Assembly: GCA_903772945.1 (NCBI GenBank)
Contig: CAICTM010000223.1
Location: forward strand, 1-64,000
DNA length: 64,000 nucleotides
Direction: 5' to 3'
Source: Seminavis robusta
Taxonomy: Eukaryota; Bacillariophyta; Bacillariophyceae; Naviculales; Naviculaceae
Shown: positions 11,475-21,502 of the stretch, piece by piece
Layout: each line of letters begins with the position of its first letter
Position numbering within the stretch: position 1 is the first letter of the stretch
Program-made: the position numbers and the translations under genes
The notes under the pieces: model-generated
Database searches by the model: none
Told to the model about the DNA's origin: nothing
Seen by the model: the letters and a program-made list of their open reading frames with translations, nothing else

Positions 11475-12009
11475 GGAGTCTTCCTCGACTCCCAGCCACG
11501 CCTCAGTGTCCGCAATCTGGTTGGCATGGCAGTTCCTAGGACTATTTAGGTACGACAAATACACCTAGAGTATGTAGTGTCGAACGATAGTGTAGGGTTG
11601 GGGAACAACGGTGATATCAGTGCACCAGTGCACCAATCAAAACCGTTGGAACCCAACATTGAACTGAGAGCCCCTTAAAAAAAGGACATCATTTTCCTCT
11701 TCCTTTGGTGGCTGCTCAGAACAATGAGTGGCTCTAGCACTATCTGCAGTGGCAGCCATCTAATTGGAGCATGTGTGCTACCACATTGCTCTGCTTAGAG
11801 TCATGGCTACAGGAGTCTTCCTCGATCCCAGCCACCGCCTCAGCGTCCGCAATCTGGTTGGCAGGCAGTTCCTGGACTATTTAGGTACGACCAAATACAC
11901 CTAGAGTATGTAGTGTCGGAACGATGTGCTAGGTTGGGGAACAACGGTGATATCCAGTGCACCAGTGCACCAATCCAAAACCGTTGGAACCCAACATTGA
12001 ACTGAGAAG
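11475..12009. repeat. Direct repeat of about 195 bp, two copies
   Basis: The sequence starting GGAGTCTTCCTCGA at 11475 recurs at 11812. Copies span about 11475-11669 and 11812-12009 and differ by a few substitutions and small indels. Between them lies a 135-bp segment (11677-11811) that occurs again directly upstream of the dioxygenase gene at 13344-13482. Confidence 0.8.
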
Positions 12010-12489
12010 AGCCATGTGCTGACGAACAGCGTGTCGCAGACACGATGCCGAAAGCCCCATGTCAACTGAGTCAGCGGACACCCGGAGTGGTATACAGTCG
12101 GACTGTAGACCACCTTACTCTAGGTGTAAACACAACGAAAGAAAATAGGCGCGCAGAAAGATGCGAGCCAACATACTGTACGAGTGAATGGAGGCCGAAA
12201 CTTTTTTAAAATTAGGCCATCGGAATGACAAAAAGTAGCCAGTTTACACCCTTGAGGAGGAAGAGCCAGGCGCAAAGGCGACCATGGCAATCAATCAGCG
12301 CACAAAGGGCCACAACCACCACCGTTCAAAGACGGAGGCAACAGGGCCACGCCAAAAGGAATTCACGGCCTCAATCGCTGGCATAGTCAGCACCACACCT
12401 ATCAGGTACCAAAGGCTGTCACTATGTTGTGTCGAAATCGCGAACTCGCGACCATGGCCGTGGAGTCGGGACGCACGGCGACAACCGCT

Positions 12490-12900
12490 GTGGAGCACCA
12501 GTTGGTGACTCCAAGGCGAAGCAACTCCAGGGCCAGTTGGCCAGGAGGGGAGCGAAGCACCAGGGTGTCCTCAAGAGGAGACAAGCACCAGTTGGTGTCG
12601 CTCAAGATGGGAGACGAAGCACCAGTTGGTGTCGCTCAAGATGCCAGTTGGCGGGGCTAGAGAAGCACCAGTTGGTGACGACTCATCATGGCAGGGGGCT
12701 AGAGAAACACCAGGCGGTGAACTCATATAGCGGTGTGGCTAGCAGAAACACAGGTGGTGAACGCATCAAGGCGAAGAGAGCCAGTTGGCGATCTCTCATG
12801 GTGGGAGCACCAGTCGGTGACTCGCCGTTGGGGCTAGCGAAACACCAGGCGGTGAACGATCATAGCAGTGGGCTAGCAGAACACCAGGTGGTGAACGCAT
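12490..12900 (+). repeat. Degenerate tandem array of CACCA-nn-TGGTG palindromes
   Basis: About ten copies of a short dyad, most often CACCAGTTGGTG, with variants CACCAGGCGGTG, CACCAGTCGGTG and CACCAGGTGGTG. In the second half they sit in a unit of about 40 bp that also includes GGCTAG before and a CATCATGG-like string after (units start near 12654, 12697, 12737, 12832, 12871). The outer arms are kept while the centre varies. A frame stays open through the array (12429-12950), but its product would be a simple reading of the repeat and is not called a gene. Confidence 0.7.
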
Positions 12901-12949
12901 CATGGCCAGAGAGTTCTTTCGTGTGGAAAAAGCACACGAAAGTCCTGTG

Positions 12950-13343
12950 AAAAAGCACACGAAAAAGACGATCGATCGATCGTTCAACCAATAACAAGGC
13001 TGCCGCTACAGGACCAACTGCAGTCGTAGCCGTAGCAGTAGTAGCAGTAGTGGAAACAACAGGCGAGTAGCGGTAGCGGTAGCCGTAGCGAGTGTACTCG
13101 TAGAGGAGTCTAGGATGGTCGATCGGTCGGTCATCGGCCGTAAAGCACAACAACAACAAAAAGACCGTTCATTCGAACAAACGATCGTTCGGACGAACGA
13201 TCGACACCAAAGCTCCTGCGATCGACACCAAAGCTCCTGCCGAAGGGCACAACGACCAACAGTAGTAGTCATGGTCGAGTAGCGTCGCTAGTAGCTGTAG
13301 AAAAAAAGGACATCATTGTCCTCTTCCTTTGGTGGCTGCTCAG
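12950..13343. other. Simple-sequence stretch upstream of the dioxygenase gene
   Basis: Contains CGATCGATCGATCG (about 12969-12983), GTAGC/GGTAGC tracts (about 13026-13090), a 21-bp direct repeat GATCGACACCAAAGCTCCTG at about 13199 and 13220, and a partial extra copy (13300-13343) of the segment that follows it. No gene seen. Confidence 0.6.
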
Positions 13344-13482
13344 AAAAAAAGGACATCATTGTCCTCTTCCTTTGGTGGCTGCTCAGAACAATGAGTGGCT
13401 CCTAGCACTATCTGCAGTGGCAGCCAGTCTAATTGGAGCATGTGTGCTACCACATTGCTCTGCTTAGAGTCATGGCTACAGA
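13344..13482 (+). repeat. Promoter-proximal segment duplicated from or to 11677-11811
   Basis: About 138 bp beginning AAAAAAAGGACATCATT and ending TTAGAGTCATGGCTACA, nearly identical to 11677-11811. It stops 12 bp before the start codon of the dioxygenase gene, so it probably includes the 5' UTR and core promoter of that gene. A partial tandem copy precedes it at 13300-13343. Confidence 0.75.
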
Positions 13483-13494
13483 AGACAAGCATGC

Positions 13495-14615
13495 ATGAAT
13501 CCCACTATTCGATTTGATTTAGCAATGCTCAGCAAGGAACAGTTGAATTATCTCGACAAAGATGGGTATCTGGTGGTAGAAGATTTGTTGGACCCCGAAA
13601 AGGACCTTGAACCAATTATAGATGAGCTCTCTCAAGTGGCAGATGGACTTGCGCATGACTTGGTAGCTCGTGGTGAGCTTTCAAGCATCTACGAAGATCT
13701 TCCCTTTGAAAAGAGATTGGCACGCATTATAGCTGAAACGGGTCAATCCCATTCACAACATTTTGATTTCTCACTACCAAAGGGGCAAGTGGGAGCACAT
13801 GCTCCCATGTATTTGGGAAATGCTCTTTTTCAGCTCATCACGAACAGCCAATTGTTGGATTGTGTACAAGATGTCATCGGTCCCGAGTAAGTGTTTTGAA
13901 ACAAAACGATGATGAATGGCTTTGTGCTTGGGCCGACAGAAAATCAGCGAAGAAAGAAGCTCACCGCTTGCCCCACCGTCATCAAAGAATCTACTCCAAC
14001 CCCGTCCAACACGCTCGGCTAAAGCCGCCAGAATCAGTGGTCCCCAAGAAGGCCGTAGGGATGAGTGTTCTGGTGGGCGAAACACCGTGGCATCAGGATA
14101 ATGCCGTTCTGACAGAAGACGCGGATGAAACAAATGTTCTGACAGTATGGATACCCCTGGTAGATACAACGGAAAGGAATGGGTGTCTGATCGTCGTCCC
14201 AGGTAGCCACCGGATGGATTCATCATTGGCCCAACACTGCCACAGTGGTCATGGTGTACTTCGCATTCCTGACAGTGTCATTGAACCTCACCGTGACGAG
14301 GTGATTCCCGTGCCTGTCAAACGAGGGGGCGTCTTGATTTTTCATCGTCGTCTTTGGCATGCATCTCTCCCGAATCTGACCGAGGAGCTCCGGACCAGCC
14401 TAGATCTGCGCTATCAGCCATTGGGAGAACCAACTGGACGTGACATGTTCCCAGGTTTCGTCGTGCGATCTTCCAACCCAGAGCAGAGAACGTTGCAGAG
14501 CCGAGACGACTGGGAGAAGCTCTGGAAAGATACCCAAAAACGAATGGCAAGCAAAGACTACGTTGAGCAACCTTTTGATCGTTGGCAAAGTAGTGACCAT
14601 CCACTGTGTGCCTAA
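13495..14615 (+). CDS. Phytanoyl-CoA dioxygenase (PhyH) family protein
   Basis: Two exons, 13495-13886 and 13988-14615 (intron GTAAGT...CAAAG, phase 2), 339 residues. The join reads VIGPEIYSNPVQHARLKPP, a hallmark of the family, which supports the splice. Fe(II)/2-oxoglutarate ligands are visible: the HxD pair H166-Q-D168 (in PWHQDNAVL), the distal His H255 (LWHASLPN) and the 2-oxoglutarate-binding Arg R266. VPGSHR is also typical. The protein should be a soluble non-haem iron oxygenase that hydroxylates an unknown substrate; the family is broad, so phytanoyl-CoA itself need not be the substrate. No peroxisomal C-terminal signal is seen (it ends HPLCA). The start could also be the in-frame ATG at 13525. 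A duplicated DNA segment lies immediately upstream. Confidence 0.9.
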
Positions 14616-14857
14616 TGAAGGGTAGTGTGGCTGACCAAGCCTTGGTAGTCATGGAACCAAAAACCAAGCTTTGCATTACCGTTGGTCAGATGTGTTCTCA
14701 AAATTAGCAGACATGTACGTTTTCATCATGATCAGTGAAACGTCCACGCAGGGTTCTATGATCAACAGAGATACCAGTACTCAAGCAGACTAATCCGATG
14801 CCGTACGTAGGAGGTTGATGATCTTAACTATCAGTAACAACATACCGGTACGGTATT

Positions 14858-16186
14858 TTATGAGCTGAGGTCATCATCGCTATAACTACTAGTACAAGCA
14901 TCATCATCCTCGTCATCACTGTCCTCGTCATCACTATCCTCGTCATCGCCATCTTCGTCGTCGGAAAACTCCAGCTTCCTCTTGGTACCTCTCCCGGTGA
15001 GGTTTATGTCCTCCGGTGATAAAATGGCTGGGTTAAGTGATATCAGATGGAACACACAGTCTAAATCTTCACGTAGCTCCAATAGTGCATTGATCCAATC
15101 CTGACGGGTCGAAGTCTCGTCTTTTAGCAGTTTTGCTCGACCTTGAGTGTTGAGTTTCAAGTACATGTCCAACTGAGGTTGAAGAGACTCGTTTTCATCT
15201 TGAAACTCCACTTCTTCCAGGGTATAATTGGTTTCCATCATATCGACAAAGGCTTGGAATGCGTTGTTTGTGAGATTCCCGCTGCTGCCAAAGAGGGAAA
15301 ACCGTTTCAACACATCATTTTCCCGGAGTGCATTTGCAATAGAAACATGGTGCCCTTCGCCCCCATCCAGATAAGCAAGGTGCACATGAAGAGTTTCCAG
15401 CGAAGACACATTGCTATTGGACCTCAAAATGTTGCACAGAGCCTCTGCTCCTGGCGCTCCCAGCTCACAACCAAAACTCAATTCCTTCAGGGTCCTCTTA
15501 TTCTCCAGGGCGACGGACATGGCCACTAGGTGCTGGTCATCCAGCGCAAATTCTCCCAGCACAAGGTTTCTCAATTTGGGGCTCAAATGCAACAGATTTC
15601 CCAAACTCTCACTGGACAATCGTCCCAACGAATTAAAGTCCAACGCCGTGATCAGAGCATCCTGCAGATTAGGCAGTCGAGCCATTTCCTCCAAAACAGG
15701 GCCCAGAATGTACCTGGAAGAATCTCGGTATTCTTCACTCAAATAACAGGCGTAAATGTGCAGTTTCTGTAGCTTTGGCTTTTGCCGGAGTGCTTGGGAA
15801 AAAGTTTGAAAATCATCCAGACTCCCCGTCAAGTGAACGCACGACAATTCCAGAACTTGGAGCTTGGAGGCATTTCGAATGGTGGCAGCCAGCAACGAAA
15901 CTGGGAGCTTATCACCATCGGAACCAATAAAATCCCAGACTATCCGCTCCAGTTTGGGCAACCGTCCCAAGGTTCGAAACAATCTCCATACTTCCTGTGA
16001 TAGCCAGGACTCGTCCATGAGAAACTCGCAAAAGATAGATACCTCTTTTACGGTAGAATTTGACGCCAGAGCTCGGGTGAAATCAGTCACGTTGGACAGA
16101 TCGTCAAGCGGAAGATGGAACCTCTCAAATGAAGAATTGTTTTGTCGTAGCCGGTAAGCCACTCGACGAAGGTGTCCATTGTCCAT
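14858..16186 (-). CDS. Ribonuclease-inhibitor-like LRR protein with acidic tail
   Basis: Single exon, 442 residues, start ATG at 16186. Residues about 30-330 carry irregular leucine-rich repeats of the ribonuclease-inhibitor type (LQVLELSCVHLTGSLDDFQ, LRNLVLGEFALDDQHL, LKELSFGCELGAPGAEAL). A conserved-looking C-terminal block follows (LKLNTQGRAKLL... DWINALLEL), similar to a signature frequent in diatom LRR proteins. The end is an acidic run of DDED repeats with Ser, preceded by KRKLEF, which may be a nuclear signal. There is no signal peptide or membrane segment, so the protein is probably cytosolic or nuclear. Function is likely protein binding. It is divergent from the BTB gene with 230 bp between start codons. 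Confidence 0.83.
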   Translation of the reverse strand: MDNGHLRRVAYRLRQNNSSFERFHLPLDDLSNVTDFTRALASNSTVKEVSIFCEFLMDESWLSQEVWRLFRTLGRLPKLERIVWDFIGSDGDKLPVSLLAATIRNASKLQVLELSCVHLTGSLDDFQTFSQALRQKPKLQKLHIYACYLSEEYRDSSRYILGPVLEEMARLPNLQDALITALDFNSLGRLSSESLGNLLHLSPKLRNLVLGEFALDDQHLVAMSVALENKRTLKELSFGCELGAPGAEALCNILRSNSNVSSLETLHVHLAYLDGGEGHHVSIANALRENDVLKRFSLFGSSGNLTNNAFQAFVDMMETNYTLEEVEFQDENESLQPQLDMYLKLNTQGRAKLLKDETSTRQDWINALLELREDLDCVFHLISLNPAILSPEDINLTGRGTKRKLEFSDDEDGDDEDSDDEDSDDEDDDACTSSYSDDDLSS

Positions 16187-16416
16187 CTCCTATGGTAGCG
16201 TGGCAGTGGGATCTGGGATGAGCGTTCGATGTGTGGATGTCGGCAAATAACAATAATAATGCCTTTTGAATTCATTTACAGTCTGGTAGCTACCGGTAGC
16301 TAGGTAAGCAAGCAGGAGAAGTGTTTTTCTCGTAAACCCTCGACCTTCTATTTCATTATTTACGATAAAGATCCAACCAGATCGACAGCATCCCCCCAAT
16401 CCAACAGCGGACCACC
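16187..16416. promoter_or_regulatory. Shared divergent promoter region
   Basis: 230 bp separate the start codons of the LRR gene (-) and the BTB gene (+), so both promoters must lie here or overlap into the genes. It contains TAGCTACCGGTAGCTAGG, a near-palindrome at about 16287-16304. No specific factor site is claimed. Confidence 0.5.
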
Positions 16417-17685
16417 ATGGCGGACAAGACCACTAATACTACTGCTGCTGCTATTGACAGTAAGCAGCCACCAACTAGCTGCAAGACTCGTGATGAGATG
16501 CTGGCAAGGTTTTTGACGATTGACAGTCTCAATGATATTGTCCTCAAAGGCAATGATGGAGTGGAAGTACCAGCCAACCGCTTCTTGCTTGCCGCACGGT
16601 CTGATGTCTTCATGGGCATGCTGCTGGGAAAGTTCCAAGAATCATCGTCTCCAGTAGTAGAGCTTGGATTTTCAGGAAGTGTCCTCAAGGCAGTGGTAGA
16701 GTTTGTGCTCACAGACACATCAAAAGTGCTCAACTGCAAGAAGCGGAAGGCACCTGATTCAGAAAAGGAAGCTGTGGATATCAGTCCTGCACAAATTGAA
16801 GTGTTTGTGTCATTGGCAGAGGCAGCTTCCTATTTTGATCTTGCTGGCCTCACTGAACTTGTGCTGAAATTTTTTGAAAGGCTTCTCAAGGATAATCCAT
16901 GTGCATCATTTGCAATCTTGCAAGCATGCAGAATAGCTGGCAACTCAGTTCCGGAGGTGTTGGTTGAAAAGGCAAAAGCTTGGGTTCAATCAACCCCATC
17001 AAAATCATTATCCGCCTCCCATGTGGCCATGTTGAGCACTGATGTTCTGGAAGAAATGCTCATGGATTCACAGATGGACATGTCAGAGTACGAGCTCTTC
17101 AAAATCCTATCCCTCTGGGTAGATGCCGACCCCCGTGGGAGAAAGGAACAAGGTGTTCTCCTCTCCAAGCACATTTCCTATGAAAAGATTGATATTGAAA
17201 AATTGACAACAACAGTGGCTGCATCAGGGTTGGCTCCATCAGAGCGACTTAATGAAGCGTACAAGAATCAGGCTTTGGCTCTCAAGAAGCATGTGCCGTC
17301 AGCAACATTCCAAGAATCTCGAAGATCACCCTGGGTGTCCCAGAAACCTGACAACTCTGCTGAAGCTCCAATCGCAATCAAGGTGCAAGGAGCTGGGACA
17401 GAAGAAGTGAATGGGGTTTACACCCGGGATGGAGCACTCGATGGCATACCTAGATACAGCATGCAAGGGATCTATGGTGGCGAACAATGTAAATTCTGGA
17501 TCTATCTTGACGTGTCTTGGTGGTTCATAGACATTCTATCAGGTACGAGTCCTAATTTGACAGCACTTGCAGAATTCTACAAAATTCGCCATCAAAATGG
17601 TGTTAGTCTTCCGACACATGTGGGGTGGCAGCGACAAAAAGATGGTGCTGAATCTCCTCCAAATTTACTGTTCAAGTTTCAATAA
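16417..17685 (+). CDS. BTB/POZ-BACK protein with a C-terminal GVYxRDG domain
   Basis: Single exon, 422 residues. BTB/POZ fold at about 28-105 (DIVLKGNDGVEVPANRFLLA, RSDVFMGML); BACK-like helices at about 150-245 (ASFAILQACRIAGN, VLEEMLMDSQMDMSEYELF, ILSLWVDAD). Residues about 325-420 form another unit (NGVYTRDGALDGIPRYSMQG, KFWIYLDVSWWFIDIL) of the kind NGVY-x3-G-x-DG-x-P-Y followed by aromatic strands. I recognise its pattern as a small beta-rich module found in several protist proteins but cannot name it. BTB-BACK proteins usually act as substrate adaptors of Cullin-3 ubiquitin ligases; that role is inferred. No signal peptide. Confidence 0.87.
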   Translation: MADKTTNTTAAAIDSKQPPTSCKTRDEMLARFLTIDSLNDIVLKGNDGVEVPANRFLLAARSDVFMGMLLGKFQESSSPVVELGFSGSVLKAVVEFVLTDTSKVLNCKKRKAPDSEKEAVDISPAQIEVFVSLAEAASYFDLAGLTELVLKFFERLLKDNPCASFAILQACRIAGNSVPEVLVEKAKAWVQSTPSKSLSASHVAMLSTDVLEEMLMDSQMDMSEYELFKILSLWVDADPRGRKEQGVLLSKHISYEKIDIEKLTTTVAASGLAPSERLNEAYKNQALALKKHVPSATFQESRRSPWVSQKPDNSAEAPIAIKVQGAGTEEVNGVYTRDGALDGIPRYSMQGIYGGEQCKFWIYLDVSWWFIDILSGTSPNLTALAEFYKIRHQNGVSLPTHVGWQRQKDGAESPPNLLFKFQ

Positions 17686-18487
17686 AATCCAATCAAAATG
17701 GTCAGTAGTGGTCACAGTACAGTTGCTCTTGGTTTTAGCATGGATTCAACATATATTTCTGCTGGGCCAAACGAAGTCTGAATGGAAACAGGACTTGACA
17801 CCCATGCATTTGAATGCTGCTGACATGTACTCAACTCCTGAAGCTTGGAGCGAACATCACTTTTGACTAAATATTTGTTTTGAAACCTGCTTACTGAGTG
17901 CTGATGTTGCTGCAGCATAACGCAGCATAATGAATGTGGGCCCCTCTGGAAACTGATGAGTTATTTATTCTCCTCCAAATCGAATTTGAATCCTACAGCA
18001 ATCATTCACCTCATTAGATCCAGTCATATTTGGTCCAAAGTTCGGCAGGCATTCGTTGCGCACCAAGAAAATAAGCTGGAGAAAACTCCAACAACAGCAG
18101 CTGTTGTACTGACCTCGGAAAGTAGCAAGCTATTCTATGGTTTTAGAGCCAAGTGATGTGCTACAATCTGAAATCTCTCGCGAAGATAAAAGCAGCGGGC
18201 TGCCATTTTCACACGGATTCGACTCCTCTTCTTGAAGTTTACCTTTTCCGATGAGGTACTGGTATAGGTGCCCAATATTGCAATAGATGGAAAGGACACA
18301 AAGTCTGAAGCCGGGACCCCTCCAAATATAGTACTCAAGTTGCATTGAACACACCTAGACATGATCACTTTGCGATGGCTTGCTCTTGGCCGTTGGAAGG
18401 ATCCCAACTCCACTCCTTATCTTCGTTTCCACTCGAATGAATGGATCGTTGCTGTACGTATCATTCATTCCTCCACGCACCCACACA
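17686..18487. other. Intergenic, nothing recognised
   Basis: About 800 bp between the BTB gene and the 3' end of the AFG1-like gene. Only short open frames; the two genes converge here, so it mainly holds 3' UTRs. Confidence 0.5.
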
Positions 18488-20158
18488 TCAGCTCGCAGTA
18501 GTAACTTGAGTAAGTTCTTGATTCCACCACCGCGTGGACGTCATTTCGGTGATGCGACTGGCGGCCCGTTGAAAGGCAAATGCCAGTTCTCGAACGCTGG
18601 CCAATGTACTGACGGGTTGTCCCCCTTGTGTTTGCACATCTTCCAAGCCCAGTGCTTCTTGTACGACGTCGTCGGATGACGTCGTATCATCGCTGCTTAT
18701 AACACTGGTGGCAGGTGTTTCAAACAAGTCATCCGGTGTGGTCAAAACGGTAGTGGTGGAACACAGCAAGGCGCATTTTCCTTCGTACAATTCATCGACC
18801 AGTGTAATGAATCGTCGGGCCCGATTGTGATGGTAAGTCGACAAGGGAGGAACGTTTTGAACAACGACGATCGCAAAGTGTCGTGCTATGGCACGATAAT
18901 CCGACGCACCCACGTCCGTGTCGCAGAGTTGTTCAAAGTCAAAGATTCCAACGAGATGGCGAATGCCTCGAGTGACGGTCAGAGTGCGACCAAATCCCAC
19001 GGGCAAGTCAAACGAGTGCAGTGGATTGTCACCGTTGTTGTTGAGCACTGTCGCTGTGTTTGCCACAATACTATCGACCATCTCGGGGTCATGTTTCAAA
19101 AAGAAGGATCCGGTATGGTTGGGTGGTAATAATTTCAGCCGACTGTTGGCATTCGTTGTTTGATGATCATTCTTTGTGTGGTGATCATTGTTGTCTGTGT
19201 TGTTGTTTTCCACCAACCATTTTCGATAATCCCCGACATTCGATTCGAGAGAGTGGACGATACAGTATTGTTGTAGTAGATCAATACAAGGCAAAAAGTA
19301 ACTTCGATTGAGTCCGTCTTCGTAGAGCAGAGAGGGCGGTCGATTGGACGTGGCTACCAAGACGGTCCCATGAGTCAGTAGAACTTCCAACAGCAATTGT
19401 AGAATCATGGCATCGGCCACATCGGTGACTTGAAATTCATCCAAACAGAGCAAGGGTGTGGATTGGGCGAGTTGCAAGGCGACCCGGACAATGGGATTGC
19501 GTTGGTACGACGTATCAATGGCAAAGTTGCGTCCTTTGGTACGCAAGTCGTGTTGTTGCAGGGCATGGATTTGTTCATGGACCATGGCCATGAATTCGTG
19601 AAAGTGATAGCGTGATTTTGATTTTGTTGTAGTTGTAGTAGTTTGTTGTTGCTGTTGTTGGAAACTCTTGTAAAAGGTGTCCATGAGCAAGGATTTGCCC
19701 GTGCCGACGGGACCGTGAATGTAGAGTCCGCGAGGAATGCGTGGCAGATGTGGGTGAGTCTTGTCCTTCTTTCCCCCCTCATTTTTGGATTCTTGTTTGT
19801 CTATTGTGTCTTCTTGTTCACTTGATTCTTGCTCTTCTTTACTTGATTCTTCTTCATCTGATTGTTCTTGTAGCTGTTGAAAGAATGGTTGATTGGAGTA
19901 TCCGTCTAGCAGTGCCGTTTGAAGTCTGTGCAACCTCTTGGCCACTTTTTGCTGTGCCTTGTCTGGTCGGAGCTTTCCCTCTTCCACTTGACGATTCCAG
20001 AGTTGCAAGAAATTCTCGGTTGGTTTGACGGTTGTAGTAGTCGAAGAGAAGCAGATGCATTGACCACCTTGACGGAAATGCAGGTGTGATGGACTTGGCA
20101 ATAAGCTGAATTGCCGTCTTCGAGCACTTCTTCTAGCTAAAAGAAGTAAGGATCTCAT
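18488..20158 (-). CDS. AFG1: AFG1/LACE1-family mitochondrial AAA ATPase
   Basis: Single exon, 556 residues, start ATG at 20158. The N-terminus (MRSLLLLARRSARRRQFSLL) is an Arg-rich amphipathic presequence suited to mitochondria. Walker A GPVGTGKS at 149-156, followed by LLMDTFY; YHFHEFM and Walker B LLCLDEFQVTDVADA (236-250); sensor-like VLVATSNRPP; the C-terminal part has RRFITLVDELYEGK as in the family. In yeast and animals AFG1/LACE1 helps degrade or mature nuclear- and mitochondria-encoded respiratory-chain subunits; the bacterial relative is ZapE. Insertions rich in Gln/Glu/Ser (about 97-135) and Asn/Thr are lineage-specific. Head-to-head with the RPB8 gene, 381 bp apart. Confidence 0.92.
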   Translation of the reverse strand: MRSLLLLARRSARRRQFSLLPSPSHLHFRQGGQCICFSSTTTTVKPTENFLQLWNRQVEEGKLRPDKAQQKVAKRLHRLQTALLDGYSNQPFFQQLQEQSDEEESSKEEQESSEQEDTIDKQESKNEGGKKDKTHPHLPRIPRGLYIHGPVGTGKSLLMDTFYKSFQQQQQQTTTTTTKSKSRYHFHEFMAMVHEQIHALQQHDLRTKGRNFAIDTSYQRNPIVRVALQLAQSTPLLCLDEFQVTDVADAMILQLLLEVLLTHGTVLVATSNRPPSLLYEDGLNRSYFLPCIDLLQQYCIVHSLESNVGDYRKWLVENNNTDNNDHHTKNDHQTTNANSRLKLLPPNHTGSFFLKHDPEMVDSIVANTATVLNNNGDNPLHSFDLPVGFGRTLTVTRGIRHLVGIFDFEQLCDTDVGASDYRAIARHFAIVVVQNVPPLSTYHHNRARRFITLVDELYEGKCALLCSTTTVLTTPDDLFETPATSVISSDDTTSSDDVVQEALGLEDVQTQGGQPVSTLASVRELAFAFQRAASRITEMTSTRWWNQELTQVTTAS

Positions 20159-20539
20159 TGTCGGGTCGTCAGTCAGGTCGATTGCTGCAGGCTATGGCTT
20201 CTACGCTGCTTCCTTCATCCTCCTTCTTCTATCTTGTGTCATCTTCATCATTTCCAGATCACCAATGCCAGCTCATCCGCATACGAAGAAGAGGAAAGAA
20301 AAATGAGGCCAGGCTGGCAACAGAATCTTTTCAAGCTCATGACCCGTTTTCTCGTATCCAACATCAAACCCGCAGCCACCGAGCTTCACAACAAAAGGAG
20401 ACAACAAACTAACTTGCTTTCCGCAGCTATCACTCGAGCAGCATCTTTAGCTCCTTCATCTGCCTTGATCTCTCAGCATCTATCTACATCTACATCTTCT
20501 GTTTACTACATTCACTAGCCATTAGCACTAATCAGCAGC
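20159..20539. promoter_or_regulatory. Divergent promoter region between AFG1-like and RPB8 genes
   Basis: 381 bp between two start codons on opposite strands. Short CTTC/CATC-rich tracts are seen on the plus strand; no site is assigned. Confidence 0.5.
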
Positions 20540-20989
20540 ATGGAATCCTCTGCCAAAGTGACGCTATTTGAAGATATTTTCGAGACGACGGCCCTCAATC
20601 CAGACGGCTACAAATTCGAACGCGTCAATCGACTGCAAGCCATCGGAACGACTTTTGAATGCGACTTGTTGCTCGATATCAATTGCGAAATTTATTCCGT
20701 CAAGGAAAATGACAAATTTACACTCGTATTAGCATCGACACTCCATTTGGACGGATCCCCCGCCGATCATTTCTCCTTTGTCCCCAATGCCAATACCGAA
20801 CCGTCGTTGGCGGACAATTACGAATACGTCATGCACGGACGTGTCTACGAAATGAAATATCAAAAAGATGGCGTCGTTGCCATTAGTATCAGTTATGGAG
20901 GACTCCTCATGAGATTATCGGGAGATCAACGACACTTGACCAATATCTTGCCCGATATGAGATTGTATCTACTCATGAAGAAGGATTAA
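20540..20989 (+). CDS. RPB8: RNA polymerases I/II/III subunit RPB8
   Basis: Single exon, 149 residues, the usual family length (about 145-150). FEDIFETTALNPDGYKFERV at the N-terminus, ECDLLLDINCEIY and the C-terminal YGGLLMRLSGDQRHL-NILPDMRLYLLMKK match the conserved OB-fold protein shared by all three nuclear RNA polymerases. The start ATG has the context CAGCATGG. Location: nucleus. It is divergent from the AFG1-like gene. Confidence 0.96.
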   Translation: MESSAKVTLFEDIFETTALNPDGYKFERVNRLQAIGTTFECDLLLDINCEIYSVKENDKFTLVLASTLHLDGSPADHFSFVPNANTEPSLADNYEYVMHGRVYEMKYQKDGVVAISISYGGLLMRLSGDQRHLTNILPDMRLYLLMKKD

Positions 20990-21502
20990 TGAAATAAATG
21001 AAATGTTGCGACAATAGGCAGAATTTACAGAGAAAAAAAGAGAGAGGGACTTGATACATGTACATGACGTGGGAAGAAAACAATGAATTAAATGGACAAT
21101 CAACTATAATATATTTGGCGAACTGACATGTTCGATGCACGTGTGGCGCTGCTCTTTTTGGTTGCTACGAAAGCGGTGTGTTCCCCATGGTCAGCCCATT
21201 GCTAGATTGGAGGCATTTTCTTTAGTGCGTCGCAGCAGAAGAAGTGTCATCCCCGGTGTAATAGAAGCAAGCTCTTATTCGATGTTAGATGGAAAGAAGC
21301 ATCACTTCAGCCTGTAGACAAGTGTTGCCCATGTATGTATGAAATACTCGTACCCGTACTGTACCGATCCTTTTCGTACAAGTAGATATTATTATGGCTC
21401 CTCTTGGGCAGAAATTTGAAATATCTATACACTTGCAGAAAAAATCCTTGCAAAACTCGTGGCTCCTAGCTTCTTTGATATCATTGCCATCCAAACTTGA
21501 AT
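20990..21502. other. Intergenic, nothing recognised
   Basis: 513 bp between the RPB8 stop and the 3' end of the LRR receptor-like gene; the two genes converge. No open frame with protein features. Confidence 0.5.

Noticed and set aside
12490-12900. CRISPR-like array
   Set aside because: Repeats are short and degenerate, spacers are not unique, and the DNA is nuclear eukaryotic.
12429-12950. 173-codon frame through the palindrome array
   Set aside because: Its product only mirrors the DNA repeat (KHQLV/KHQAVN); long frames are expected in such repeats.
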